From Abyssalbus ytuae (GTDB lineage: Bacteria; Bacteroidota; Bacteroidia; Flavobacteriales; Flavobacteriaceae): a stretch of 64,000 nucleotides of DNA. Position 1 is the first letter of the stretch; each line of letters begins with the position of its first letter. Made by a program: the position numbers and the translations under genes. The notes beneath the pieces are model-generated. The model was not told the origin of the DNA. It made no database searches and was given only the letters and a program-made list of their open reading frames with translations. The stretch spans positions 3,844,001-3,908,000 of the forward strand of contig NZ_CP094358.1 of the NCBI RefSeq assembly GCF_022807975.1, read 5' to 3'. This document shows, in pieces, positions 16,916 through 25,497 of the stretch.

Positions 16916-19024
16916 TTAAAATTTGTATTGTACAAAGGCAGTGAGATTTCGTCCGGGATCATTAATAGGAATTCTGTCAAAATTGCTCTGGTTAGCAAAT
17001 GAAAAATTCAGATGATTATGATATGTCCGGTCAAATACATTTAGAGCGGCTATACCCACTGTCAGATTTTTTATGGGAATTAAACCCAAACGTACATCCA
17101 TAACTTCATAGCCACCAGTTGGGATTTCTCCAAATGAAGGAGCAATGTTTTCCTGTTTAGAAGTTATAGTATAATTTATATTGGCCCAGATATTTTCTTT
17201 TTCAAATCCAAGTTTTAATCTTGTAACAAAAGGCGGTACCAAGGGTAAAGATTCATTAAGATCTTTATTTTTTGCATATACATGCATTAATTCAGTCTTA
17301 AAATGAAAGTTATTTAAAAAGCCTATTTCTGCAAAGATTTCAAATCCGGTTTTGTAGGCTTCATCAAGGTTAACAAAGCGTTTAACTTCCTGAGGTTGTG
17401 CGGCAGGCATGTATTTTTTGTTTAAGCTTTCGTCTATTACCGGAACTATGTAATTATTATAAAAGGAATAATAGAAAGAGGTTCCGTAAGAAAAATTATC
17501 AAAAGTACCTTTTAAATATTCTTTGCCTTTAAAGCCAATTTCAAATTGATTGTTCACTTCTGCATCCAAATCAGGGTTACCCACATATTCATAAGAATCC
17601 TGTCCCACGGTAAAATGATTTATTACACGCTCTATCATATTAGCTGATCGTACACCCCGGCCATAAGCCACTTCTAACATGAAATTGGGGGCAGGTATAT
17701 ATTTTACAGAAGCAGTGGCACTAACATTGTGTTCTGTTCTTTTATCTAAGTGAGGGTAAAGAGCCTGAAAATCTGCTTCAGGATCTTTAATTTCAGAAGT
17801 AACCATATCGTAACGCACCCCGGTAGTTACAATTGTTTTAGGGTTTAATGAATATTTACTCTCAACAAAAATTCCCATATCATTTATGTATGAATCCTGC
17901 CATACCTTATCATAAAAGGAAACCGGGTTTTCGAGAGGCATCCCCATCATATTTTGCTTTACCAGGCGATTTCTTCCCCCGTCCCTGGCTATATGTAAAG
18001 CATCAATACCTGTATATAATATTAATTTTTCTGTAGGTTTTAGTTGTAGTTCGGCTTTGCCTCCTATGGTAGTAGCTTCAACTGTAGAAACAGCTTCAGT
18101 CATCATAAAACTTGGCCTGTGATTATTACTCATTATATGGTCTACATAACTATAATACCCTTTTAAATTAAAGCTATTTACTAATTTGTTGTCATTTGTT
18201 ATTTTGTAATCTGCAGAGAGTATAGAACTGTTGTCTTCATCAGTATCCATTGGCAAACCGGCATGTAAAACCTCTCTGCCAAATGATTGCCTCCAATGTA
18301 GCTGTAGTCGTTGATTATTTGTAATATTATAACCTATTTTCATACCGTAGTCGGTACTTCTGAATGAGGAAGGGATTTCCGTTCCGTTACCATCCTCATA
18401 ATTTCCAAAATCTCTGTATCCTATATTACCGGTTAAATCATATTTTTGTGTTACCTGCTGCAAACGCAACATAGAAACAAAAGAATCCCCGTTATTTTCA
18501 TATCCACCGCCAAAAGTACCACTAAGTCCTTTTTTATAAAGAGATGGTTTTTGTGTTACTAAATTTATAATTCCACCAAAAGTGGCTCCATACCTTACAC
18601 TATAGGGACCTTTTATAATTTCTATTTTTTCAATTTCTTCAGGAACTACATGTGTGGTTACCGGATCCATGCGGTTGGGGCATGCATGCATGGCTTTGGT
18701 ACCACCATCAAACTGAACGTTTAACTGCTCGTATTGGGATGCTCTAAAGGAAGGGTCTATAGCATAATTCCCTCTTTTAATAATTGAGAATCCGTTTACC
18801 TCGTTAAATAAATCGGCAACATTGCGGGGTTGGACAATTTTTTTAGAATAATCACTTACATCAATAGTTAATACGGGATCTATTTTTTTATTACCTGTAA
18901 TTATAACTTCATCAATTTGTATAATGTTAGTAGTTGTTGTGTCTTGATCAATCACCTTTTTTTGTTGGGAGAAAGACACGTGATATGTAAGCACACAAAT
19001 AAGCATGCCATAAAATGTTCTCAT
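16916..19024 (-). CDS. TonB-dependent outer-membrane receptor, OprC/NosA-like (copper)
   Basis: The 702-residue protein has a signal peptide (cleaved near HVSFSQ), a plug domain (about 45-160) and a beta-barrel ending in FVQYKF with the usual C-terminal Phe. Start: an in-frame ATG 39 bp upstream would add MRIIHIIKFKQKK, but the internal ATG at 19024 gives a normal signal peptide. The plug contains HACPNRMDPVT followed by GPYSVRYG, similar in pattern to OprC/NosA copper receptors. The CxxxM pair is C115/M119, and HxM occurs at H296/M298 (DHIMS). As I recall, the OprC copper site is C143/M147 with H323/M325, so the spacing here (181) is almost the same (180). Copper import is therefore likely. 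A three-Cys membrane protein precedes it in the same direction. Confidence 0.85.
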   Translation of the reverse strand: MRTFYGMLICVLTYHVSFSQQKKVIDQDTTTTNIIQIDEVIITGNKKIDPVLTIDVSDYSKKIVQPRNVADLFNEVNGFSIIKRGNYAIDPSFRASQYEQLNVQFDGGTKAMHACPNRMDPVTTHVVPEEIEKIEIIKGPYSVRYGATFGGIINLVTQKPSLYKKGLSGTFGGGYENNGDSFVSMLRLQQVTQKYDLTGNIGYRDFGNYEDGNGTEIPSSFRSTDYGMKIGYNITNNQRLQLHWRQSFGREVLHAGLPMDTDEDNSSILSADYKITNDNKLVNSFNLKGYYSYVDHIMSNNHRPSFMMTEAVSTVEATTIGGKAELQLKPTEKLILYTGIDALHIARDGGRNRLVKQNMMGMPLENPVSFYDKVWQDSYINDMGIFVESKYSLNPKTIVTTGVRYDMVTSEIKDPEADFQALYPHLDKRTEHNVSATASVKYIPAPNFMLEVAYGRGVRSANMIERVINHFTVGQDSYEYVGNPDLDAEVNNQFEIGFKGKEYLKGTFDNFSYGTSFYYSFYNNYIVPVIDESLNKKYMPAAQPQEVKRFVNLDEAYKTGFEIFAEIGFLNNFHFKTELMHVYAKNKDLNESLPLVPPFVTRLKLGFEKENIWANINYTITSKQENIAPSFGEIPTGGYEVMDVRLGLIPIKNLTVGIAALNVFDRTYHNHLNFSFANQSNFDRIPINDPGRNLTAFVQYKF

Positions 19025-19098
19025 CTTTTTTTGTTTGAATTTTATAATATGAATTATCCTCAATAGCTAAACTGATATTGAGGTTTGTTAAAATATTT

Positions 19099-19485
19099 TT
19101 ATGAGAACAACTTTTGTGGGGGGTGAGTGGGTTTATTTACAAAAATGAATTGATAATTCTCAGCGTATAAATAAGTTTGTTTTTTGATTTTAATAAAGGC
19201 GAATAATCTTTCTTCTTTAATATCTTTGAAATACAGGGTTATTTCTCTTTGGAGGAATTTGAAATCTATAGGATTTTTGTCTTTTTCAGAATTTTGATTA
19301 ATCATTTTTGCCAGTTGGCATTTACCATTACATTTTAATTCCGGTTTGTCTTTATTTTCGCAATAGCGTTCTATAAAACCGGGAGTATTTAAAATATAGT
19401 AACCAAAAATTAGTCCTGTTTTAATGCTATTAAAAAGAGTGATCGAAACAAATAATATTATGATAGACAGCAAACGGATTTTCAT
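19099..19485 (-). CDS. Small membrane protein with CNGKC motif, partner of copper-type receptor
   Basis: The 128-residue protein has one N-terminal hydrophobic helix (about 5-32). A short region with three cysteines follows: C42 in RYCENKD, and C52/C56 in KCNGKCQLAKM. The hydrophilic, mostly beta-looking remainder carries a late HPP. The clustered cysteines suggest metal or disulphide chemistry on the periplasmic side. The gene ends 75 bp before the receptor start and is co-directional. I recall similar CNGKC proteins beside TonB receptors in Bacteroidota but know no proven function. Copper binding or hand-over is inference from the neighbour. Confidence 0.7.
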   Translation of the reverse strand: MKIRLLSIIILFVSITLFNSIKTGLIFGYYILNTPGFIERYCENKDKPELKCNGKCQLAKMINQNSEKDKNPIDFKFLQREITLYFKDIKEERLFAFIKIKKQTYLYAENYQFIFVNKPTHPPQKLFS

Positions 19486-19492
19486 CAGTTTG

Positions 19493-19500
19493 CAAAATTA
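19493..19500 (-). promoter_or_regulatory. -7 box close to the start codon of the CNGKC/receptor operon
   Basis: On the minus strand this reads TAATTTTG (consensus TAnnTTTG) and ends only 7 bp before the ATG at 19485. If used, transcription would start at or next to the start codon and give a leaderless message. No TTG at proper -33 spacing is visible. Confidence 0.4.
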
Positions 19501-19571
19501 ATATTTTTAAGAGGAATTTTTAATGACAAACATCATGTTTTGATAGATTCAACTTTATGAAAGTGGGGAAG

Positions 19572-20417
19572 TTACCGAAATTCTGCTTTAATAAAAACAG
19601 GTAAATGGTCTGAGAAATAATTTTTCTTTTTAGAATCTGATAATACTGCATATTTAAAAATATTCAACTGCTTACTCACAAATATGTAATCAATTCTTTT
19701 ATTCAAATCATGCAAAAAGTCGAATTTATTTGTGGTTCCTTCCGGCCCGTAAGGTTTTTGTATTGAAATGTCTTTGGAATCAGACAGATGTTTTTTTAAA
19801 TAAAGAATAGGTTTTTCTTCCGGGGTCAGGTTCAGGTCGCCCATTAAAATGACGGGAAGTTGTTGTTTATTTATCTCTTTTATTTTTTTTATCAGCAGTT
19901 GAACGGAGTTTTTCCTTGCAATCGTGCCCCTATGATCTAAATGAGTGTTTAAAACCAGAAGCTGTTTGTTACTTTTTAAATGGTTTAAAATTATCCAGGT
20001 ACAAATCCTTAAGTGATTGGCATCCCAGCCTTTACTGGGAATATCCGGGGTTTCAGATAGCCAGAACCAACCTTTGTCCGTCATTTTGAACAGGTTGGTA
20101 TTGTAAAACACAGGAGCATATTCTCCTGAGGCATTGCCATCATCCCTGCCAACACCAACCCATTTAAAATTTGAAAATTCCGAAGCGATAAACTGTACCT
20201 GGTCTGTGTAAGCTTCCTGTAACCCAAAGATATCAGCTTCATGAAAATTGATCAGCTGGGCAACATTTTCTTTTCTGTACTTCCATGAATTAAGGCCATC
20301 ATCATTCCTGGGATTGTTGTTTCGGATATTATAGGTTATGACCTTAAATTCCTGTGCAAATAAATTCACACTAAAATGCAAAGTGATGATCAATAGTATT
20401 TCAGGCAGTAATTTCAT
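19572..20417 (-). CDS. Secreted endonuclease/exonuclease/phosphatase (EEP) family phosphodiesterase
   Basis: The 281-residue protein has a Sec signal (cleavage near NLFAQE). All EEP motifs are present: VITYNIRNNN (early Asn), FGLQEAY (metal Glu), LNTHLDHRG (His), MGDLNLTP (Asp/Asn), RIDYIFVS, and SDHLPVF (catalytic Asp-His) near the end. The superfamily covers DNase I-like nucleases, sphingomyelinases and inositol-phosphate phosphatases, and it cleaves phosphodiesters or phosphomonoesters with Mg2+. Export and the company of two GDPDs and a calcineurin-type enzyme suggest action on extracellular organophosphates. It is the last gene of the island, 10 bp after the GDPD. The exact substrate is open. 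Confidence 0.85.
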   Translation of the reverse strand: MKLLPEILLIITLHFSVNLFAQEFKVITYNIRNNNPRNDDGLNSWKYRKENVAQLINFHEADIFGLQEAYTDQVQFIASEFSNFKWVGVGRDDGNASGEYAPVFYNTNLFKMTDKGWFWLSETPDIPSKGWDANHLRICTWIILNHLKSNKQLLVLNTHLDHRGTIARKNSVQLLIKKIKEINKQQLPVILMGDLNLTPEEKPILYLKKHLSDSKDISIQKPYGPEGTTNKFDFLHDLNKRIDYIFVSKQLNIFKYAVLSDSKKKNYFSDHLPVFIKAEFR

Positions 20418-20427
20418 ACGGTTAATG

Positions 20428-21192
20428 TTATTGGAGGTTTTGTTTAAGCCAGTTTGGTTTATCGGTTGTTATTCCTTTAACTCCCAGGGTTATTAAGCGT
20501 TTTGCTTCAAGAGGTTTATTTACCGTATAGGCTATTACGTCAAGATTAAGCTGTGTAGCTTTTTGCATAATTGTACTATCTATAATACTATACTTAAGAT
20601 CGATACCGTTCAAATTGTTTTCGGCTACTTTATTTAGTTTGCGCAATACTTCTGATCTGTTGTTACTTAACCAGTAACAATCGTTTTCAGGAAAAGTTTT
20701 TTTTAATTCTGTGATGGTATCCCAATCAAAGCAGATAAATACCAGTTGTTTCTGTTTATTGCTGTTAGTTACAGTTTTTTTCAGGAACGGTATGGTTTCT
20801 TTCCTCGATTTTAGTTCTATTACCAGTTTTTTATCGGGTGGAATCGTTTTGATGACCTCTTCCAGAAATGGAATTCTTTCACCTTTAAATTCCGGATCTT
20901 TAGAAATGCCTACATCCAGTTTTCTTAATAATTCGGAATGTGTTGTTTTAATTTTGTGTTTGGCACCTGAAGTTTTTAAAGTATTGCTATCATGAATTAC
21001 CATTAATTTATTGTCTTTAGACAGGTGAATGTCTATTTCTACCGCATCTGCATTTAACTTCCATGCCAGGTTTACAGAGGCAAGTGTATTTTCCGGTGCC
21101 AGCCACGAAGCTCCCCTATGGGCAATAAACTCTTGTGCTTTTGCCTGAAAGAGAAAAATTAAAAGTATACAAGTAAAAGCTGTTGTTTTCAT
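20428..21192 (-). CDS. Glycerophosphodiester phosphodiesterase (single domain, secreted)
   Basis: The 254-residue protein has a signal peptide (cleavage near FQAKAQ). Canonical GDPD motifs follow: AHRGASWLAPENTLAS, the metal pair in AVEIDIHLSKD, catalytic His in MVIHDSN, and the metal Glu in LVIELKS. The enzyme hydrolyses glycerophosphodiesters (glycerophospho-choline, -ethanolamine, -inositol, or glycerol-phosphate polymers) to glycerol-3-phosphate plus an alcohol. Its start codon overlaps the stop of the preceding metallophosphoesterase gene by 1 bp (21192), which indicates translational coupling. Unlike the double GDPD upstream, it keeps the canonical Glu. Confidence 0.9.
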   Translation of the reverse strand: MKTTAFTCILLIFLFQAKAQEFIAHRGASWLAPENTLASVNLAWKLNADAVEIDIHLSKDNKLMVIHDSNTLKTSGAKHKIKTTHSELLRKLDVGISKDPEFKGERIPFLEEVIKTIPPDKKLVIELKSRKETIPFLKKTVTNSNKQKQLVFICFDWDTITELKKTFPENDCYWLSNNRSEVLRKLNKVAENNLNGIDLKYSIIDSTIMQKATQLNLDVIAYTVNKPLEAKRLITLGVKGITTDKPNWLKQNLQ

Positions 21193-22232
21193 TATTTTTT
21201 CTTTTTGATAAAACTATCGGGGTAGGTAACAAAGAATTTTTTTTCTGAATCGCTCGCGGGAAACCATACATCCAGGTCGCGATCGCATTCGTAATATTTT
21301 TTCACCCAGGTATCAAACTTTCTTTCACCTTCATACAGTTCTATAATTCTGGTTCCCCTGCCTATTTTTCCGTAGCATTGTCTTCCGGAAACATATCCGT
21401 AAGCTAAACTTATATCTCTTAAAACTCCTATATAATTATTATTATGATCGTGTCCTACAAAAACACCCATAATATCTTTTGCTTCTATCATTGCGGCGTA
21501 GAGGCCTGTGTTAATATCAGGAGAACATACGGTTTCTTCTTTAGTTCCGAATGTAGTTTTTTTACCAACAATTTCGTCATATTCCGGTAAAGGTATATGG
21601 AAAAATGCAAGGGACGGATAGGGGGTATTGTTGTTTTTTTCGGTATAATTTTCACTGCTTTTTTTGTACCAATCTATCTGGTCGAAGTTTATCCATTGAT
21701 AACTACCAAGATTAGTTTCAGGCTTAAAACCCGAATGAGAATCAAGGAAGTATAAAATAGCTTTATTTTTAGTTGGGGAAGCAGATGATTTTACTTCAAG
21801 TATATAGTTGCCGTTTCCGGAAACAGTACCCGGGCCATCTTCTGTGACACAATAGGGTAAACCTGAAATTGTCTGCATTATTTCTGCTCCTGACATTTCG
21901 TATTCGATATCATGATTTCCTAATACTACCGCCCAGGGAATTTTGGCATCGATAAATGTTTTTGCAAAAGATAACCAGGCCTTTTTTGTGTTTTTTGAGC
22001 ATACGATATCCCCCGTTAAGACAACTAAATCGGGCTTTTCTTCTTTTAAAACTTTTTGAATCATTACCATAGCACTGTCTGACCTGTAGGAGTTATACTG
22101 AAAGTGAACATCGGTAAACTGGGCAATTTTAAATTTTCCGTTTTTATTAAATTTTAAGACGGGATCTTTACTTTGTGCCAAAGTGCTTATGGTTGCTATT
22201 AATAGCAGTGCAAATATTTTTATGGTTTTCAT
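21192..22232 (-). CDS. Secreted calcineurin-like metallophosphoesterase
   Basis: The 346-residue protein has a signal peptide (cleavage after TLAQS). The dinuclear-metal signature is complete: FTDVHFQY, VLTGDIVC, VLGNHDIEY, the later His in FFHIPLPEY, and GHDHNN. The family includes phosphodiesterases and acid phosphatases such as purple acid phosphatase-like and sphingomyelinase-like enzymes. It overlaps the double GDPD upstream by 4 bp (ATGA) and the single GDPD downstream by 1 bp. The three are therefore translated as a block and probably act in sequence on one substrate. Periplasmic location is inferred from the signal peptide. Confidence 0.88.
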   Translation of the reverse strand: MKTIKIFALLLIATISTLAQSKDPVLKFNKNGKFKIAQFTDVHFQYNSYRSDSAMVMIQKVLKEEKPDLVVLTGDIVCSKNTKKAWLSFAKTFIDAKIPWAVVLGNHDIEYEMSGAEIMQTISGLPYCVTEDGPGTVSGNGNYILEVKSSASPTKNKAILYFLDSHSGFKPETNLGSYQWINFDQIDWYKKSSENYTEKNNNTPYPSLAFFHIPLPEYDEIVGKKTTFGTKEETVCSPDINTGLYAAMIEAKDIMGVFVGHDHNNNYIGVLRDISLAYGYVSGRQCYGKIGRGTRIIELYEGERKFDTWVKKYYECDRDLDVWFPASDSEKKFFVTYPDSFIKKKK

Positions 22233-23800
22233 TTTTTATGGTTTTTGGTGGTTTTAAATTGGTCATTAGGAAGCCACTGGTTGTAATCCGAATCAATCTG
22301 AAACTCGGTAACACCACATTTTTTCCAGTATTCAATATCTCTTTGGGCACCCTCTAAATGGTCTTCAAATCTATAATGTCCTATATTTACAGAAGCTACC
22401 ACACTAATATTATATTTCTGGCAAAATTTTACAGCTTCGGCATTAAGCCTGTTTCCATGGTCAAAAAGAAAGTAATGACAAGAAACATCCAATCCTTCGT
22501 CCAATTGCCTTTTTATTTCCATTCCTTCACTTACCCTGAATTCAAATTTTGCTTTTCCCCATAAATACTTCCGGGCTTCTTTATCAATAAAGTAAGAGTC
22601 TTTTAGCAGATCGTATTTTTCCATTATACTCTCCAGTTTTTTATAAAAAGAAGGAGATGGTTTTTGAGGTTTGATATCAATCATCATTTTAATTTTTCCG
22701 GCACACATTTTAGCTACTTCTTCAAATGATAAAGGGTGGTAATTACCTTTTTCTGATTTTAGTTTTTTTATTTCTTCCCAGGTCATGTCTCTGACTTTCT
22801 GATCAGAATTAAAAAAACGTTTAAAATTATCATCGTGGTTAACAATAAGTACACTATCCTTACTTTCCCTCACATCTATTTCCAGCATGTAATAACCGGC
22901 ATCAATTGCAGCTTGTATAGAACGGGGATCAAATTCATTGTATTTATCTTCAACAATCCCTCCCCGGTGAGCAATTAATTTATACTGTTGAAAATAACCG
23001 CTGTTTTTCATCATACTGTTAAAAATATCAGGATTATCTACCTGTACCATATCTACATTCTTCAATAGTATGCTTTGATAGTTTTCAAAATCATTTCCCG
23101 GAATGTACACCATTAATTTCAGATTTTGATCGTGGCATTTTTTTATTAATTCATCGGTTATATGCCGGGGAGAAGTTTCAATAATCCGGGGGTTGTAGTT
23201 TTTAACCAATGAGTCTATGTCTTTAGCAAATTCTGCATTTACCTTTAGTTGAAAGTCCGGAGCTGTATTTCTGAACTCTTTAATATTTTCCGGTTTTCTA
23301 AAATAAAAGAAGCAATCATTTTGCATGGAATGCGTTTTTATGATTTCGGTTACATCGGCTATGTTTATGTCTTTAACATCGATATATAATTTTGCTTTTC
23401 CTTTGACCCATTCCAGATAATTTTCAAAGCGCGGAATTTTTTCTCCTTTAAAAGAATGGTTAAACCAGCTTCCGGCATCCAGTGTATCGATAACTGAAGA
23501 AGGTGTTTGGGAAAATAACCCTGAACCGTTGGTTGTACGTTCCAGGGTTTTGTCATGAAATAAATAATAAATACCATCCTGGCTTTTGCGTAGGTCAACT
23601 TCTATATAATCAGTTCCATTATTGATGGCTTCTTTGGCAGAAGCAAATGTATTTTCAGGAGCCAGCCTGTTTGCTCCCCTGTGGCTTACTACTGAAATTT
23701 GACGGTTGGATTTGACTTCCCTTTTTTCCTGTTGCGAACAGCTTATTAATAAAAAGCTAATAAAAGCAGAGAGAATATATGTGTTTTTTTGAAATTTCAT
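22229..23800 (-). CDS. Lipoprotein with two tandem glycerophosphodiester phosphodiesterase domains
   Basis: The 523-residue protein has a lipoprotein signal (LLISC, Cys21). Start: ATG at 23800 gives this clean signal; an in-frame ATG 51 bp upstream would bury it. Domain 1 (about 35-265) has SHRGANRLAPENT, IEVDLRKS and LFHDKT. Domain 2 (about 272-510) has AHRGGIVEDKYNEFDPRS, LEIDVRES and VNHDDN. In both domains the Glu expected in the IExK motif is Asp: LYIDVKD (D141) and MMIDIKP (D375). Domain 2 also lacks the PENT sequence. Single-domain GDPDs are about 250 residues, so this is a duplication and fusion. It is the first gene after susD, behind a candidate attenuator, and a lipid-anchored position suggests processing at the envelope surface or in the periplasm. 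Confidence 0.85.
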   Translation of the reverse strand: MKFQKNTYILSAFISFLLISCSQQEKREVKSNRQISVVSHRGANRLAPENTFASAKEAINNGTDYIEVDLRKSQDGIYYLFHDKTLERTTNGSGLFSQTPSSVIDTLDAGSWFNHSFKGEKIPRFENYLEWVKGKAKLYIDVKDINIADVTEIIKTHSMQNDCFFYFRKPENIKEFRNTAPDFQLKVNAEFAKDIDSLVKNYNPRIIETSPRHITDELIKKCHDQNLKLMVYIPGNDFENYQSILLKNVDMVQVDNPDIFNSMMKNSGYFQQYKLIAHRGGIVEDKYNEFDPRSIQAAIDAGYYMLEIDVRESKDSVLIVNHDDNFKRFFNSDQKVRDMTWEEIKKLKSEKGNYHPLSFEEVAKMCAGKIKMMIDIKPQKPSPSFYKKLESIMEKYDLLKDSYFIDKEARKYLWGKAKFEFRVSEGMEIKRQLDEGLDVSCHYFLFDHGNRLNAEAVKFCQKYNISVVASVNIGHYRFEDHLEGAQRDIEYWKKCGVTEFQIDSDYNQWLPNDQFKTTKNHKK

Positions 23801-23832
23801 TTTTCTAAGTATGTTAAGCAGTATATGTGGTA

Positions 23833-23873
23833 AAAAGGGGCTGTTTTTCACACAACCCCTTTTGAAAAAACAG
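23833..23873 (-). promoter_or_regulatory. Two mutually exclusive hairpins after susD (candidate attenuator/terminator)
   Basis: In RNA read leftward, directly after the susD stop: CUGUUUUUUC, AAAAGGGG, UUGUGU, GAAAAACAG, CCCCUUUU, then UACC. Blocks 1 and 4 can pair (9 bp with one bulge), and blocks 2 and 5 can pair (8 bp, followed by a short U-run like a terminator). Because the blocks interleave without spacers, both helices cannot form fully together. This looks like a switch or partial terminator that would lower expression of the enzyme genes relative to susCD. Confidence 0.45.
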
Positions 23874-25481
23874 TTAATAACCCGGGTTTTGTGAGAATCC
23901 CGGGTTGAGGGTTATTTCTTCATAGGGAACAGGAAATAATCTTTTGTTAATATCATCATCGGTTTTTAGTCCCCATACCGATTCAAATTTTCCGAATCTT
24001 ATCAAATCATTTCTTCTCCAGCATTCAAAAGATAATTCCCTGGCTCTTTCATTTAGCAGTGTATCAAAGTTTACACTGGTAAAAGGAGTTGCACCGGCTC
24101 TTTCTCTTACCATATTTACTAATCCTAATGGTTCATGTCCCATAGTGGCGTTTCCTCCCCTTAAAATAGCTTCAGCTTTGGTTAATAAAATATCAGCAAA
24201 CCTGAATACCGGCCAGTCGTTACTTTGGTTTCTTGAAAGTGAAGCGGTATCAGGATAAAACTTTATATTCCTGTATCCAACAGCTCTTCCCAGGGCATCG
24301 TCTCCCGTATCGAAAAGGTCAACATTATCAAATGTGAGTTCTTTTGTGAGTTCCAGGTGATATATTACTTTTTCATCTGGATTGGGCCCCGAATAATCGT
24401 TATCTAATCCAATGTTAGTTGTTTCCCAGGCTATTGGGGTTCCGTCTTCCAAGTATTGTTTGCCTGCAAGCCACTGCCCGTTACGCTGGTCATCCGGGTC
24501 ATTAAATAAATCATAAAACTCTGGTAGTGTTCTTGCACATCCGCTGGGGTTGTAGGGTAAATCAAATTTGTAACTATGTGTGGGGTGTAACCAATATCTG
24601 CAATAGTATTGTTCCTGGCTTATGTTATAAGAATCATAAGGTATAGCATAAATGAAGTCTTTTACATGGGGACCATTGTCCGGATAAAACATTTTAAGGA
24701 AATCTTCATCCAGGTCAAATAACCCGCTTTCAATAATTTTATCACACATGGCAATGGTTTCATTGCTTTTATCTTCTTCTATATAGATTTCAGCATTAAG
24801 ATAAAGTTTAGCCAGAAGGGCATAGGCCATCCATTTAGTAGGCCTGCCGTAAGTAGCTTCACCTGTTTCTTCTTTCAGGTCGGGTATGATACTCAGGAGT
24901 TCATCTTCAATAAACTTAAATACTTCTTTTTTATTGGTTCGGGTAGTTATTTCCTCTTCTATGCTTTTTACTAAAGGAACATCTCCGTATAAATCTATTA
25001 GCAGGTAATAATAAAGAGCTCTCATTGCCCTGATTTCGGCTATTCCTGTTTTTTTAAACTCACTGTCGGGCGATTCTTCAAAAGTTGCAATCAGGCTGTT
25101 ACAAATGGTAATTCCGCTAAAAAAACTTTGCCATGTCTGGCGGACAAACCTGTGGTCTCCGTTCCAGGTGTGCATATGAAGTTGTTGATATCTGCCGCCA
25201 TCATACCAGTTACCTGCATGGGCAAGGATAACCACCCCATCAGCTGAGAACTCCTGAAGAAACCAATATGCTTTAAAATAATAATTGGCAAGGTTAGTAT
25301 ATATTTTTCCTGAAGCATAAATAAAATCTTCTTCAGTTTTTGGGAAATTGTTTGAGGATAGTTCCGATTCAACAGGAACATCCAGATCTGTACAAGAACT
25401 AAACATAAAACCTGCAAGATATATTTGCATAATGAGAATTATGTTTTTTATAATAATGGGAGTGTTTATTTTAATTTTCAT
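23874..25481 (-). CDS. SusD/RagB-family nutrient-binding outer-membrane lipoprotein
   Basis: The 535-residue lipoprotein has lipid Cys at about 30 (GFMFSSC), followed by the SusD start pattern DLDVPVESELS...FPKTEEDF. A TPR-rich helical core follows (AEIRAMRALYYYLLIDLYGDVPL near 150). The C-terminal RagB/SusD domain ends with ERARELSFECWRRNDLIRFG and LFPVPYEEI, all strongly typical. SusD caps the SusC barrel and captures the ligand. Pairing with SusC 16 bp upstream is standard. The downstream genes are phosphoesterases, which suggests an organophosphate or phosphorylated polymer ligand rather than a plain glycan. Confidence 0.95.
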   Translation of the reverse strand: MKIKINTPIIIKNIILIMQIYLAGFMFSSCTDLDVPVESELSSNNFPKTEEDFIYASGKIYTNLANYYFKAYWFLQEFSADGVVILAHAGNWYDGGRYQQLHMHTWNGDHRFVRQTWQSFFSGITICNSLIATFEESPDSEFKKTGIAEIRAMRALYYYLLIDLYGDVPLVKSIEEEITTRTNKKEVFKFIEDELLSIIPDLKEETGEATYGRPTKWMAYALLAKLYLNAEIYIEEDKSNETIAMCDKIIESGLFDLDEDFLKMFYPDNGPHVKDFIYAIPYDSYNISQEQYYCRYWLHPTHSYKFDLPYNPSGCARTLPEFYDLFNDPDDQRNGQWLAGKQYLEDGTPIAWETTNIGLDNDYSGPNPDEKVIYHLELTKELTFDNVDLFDTGDDALGRAVGYRNIKFYPDTASLSRNQSNDWPVFRFADILLTKAEAILRGGNATMGHEPLGLVNMVRERAGATPFTSVNFDTLLNERARELSFECWRRNDLIRFGKFESVWGLKTDDDINKRLFPVPYEEITLNPGFSQNPGY

Positions 25482-25497
25482 TTTGAAGCTTTAAAGG

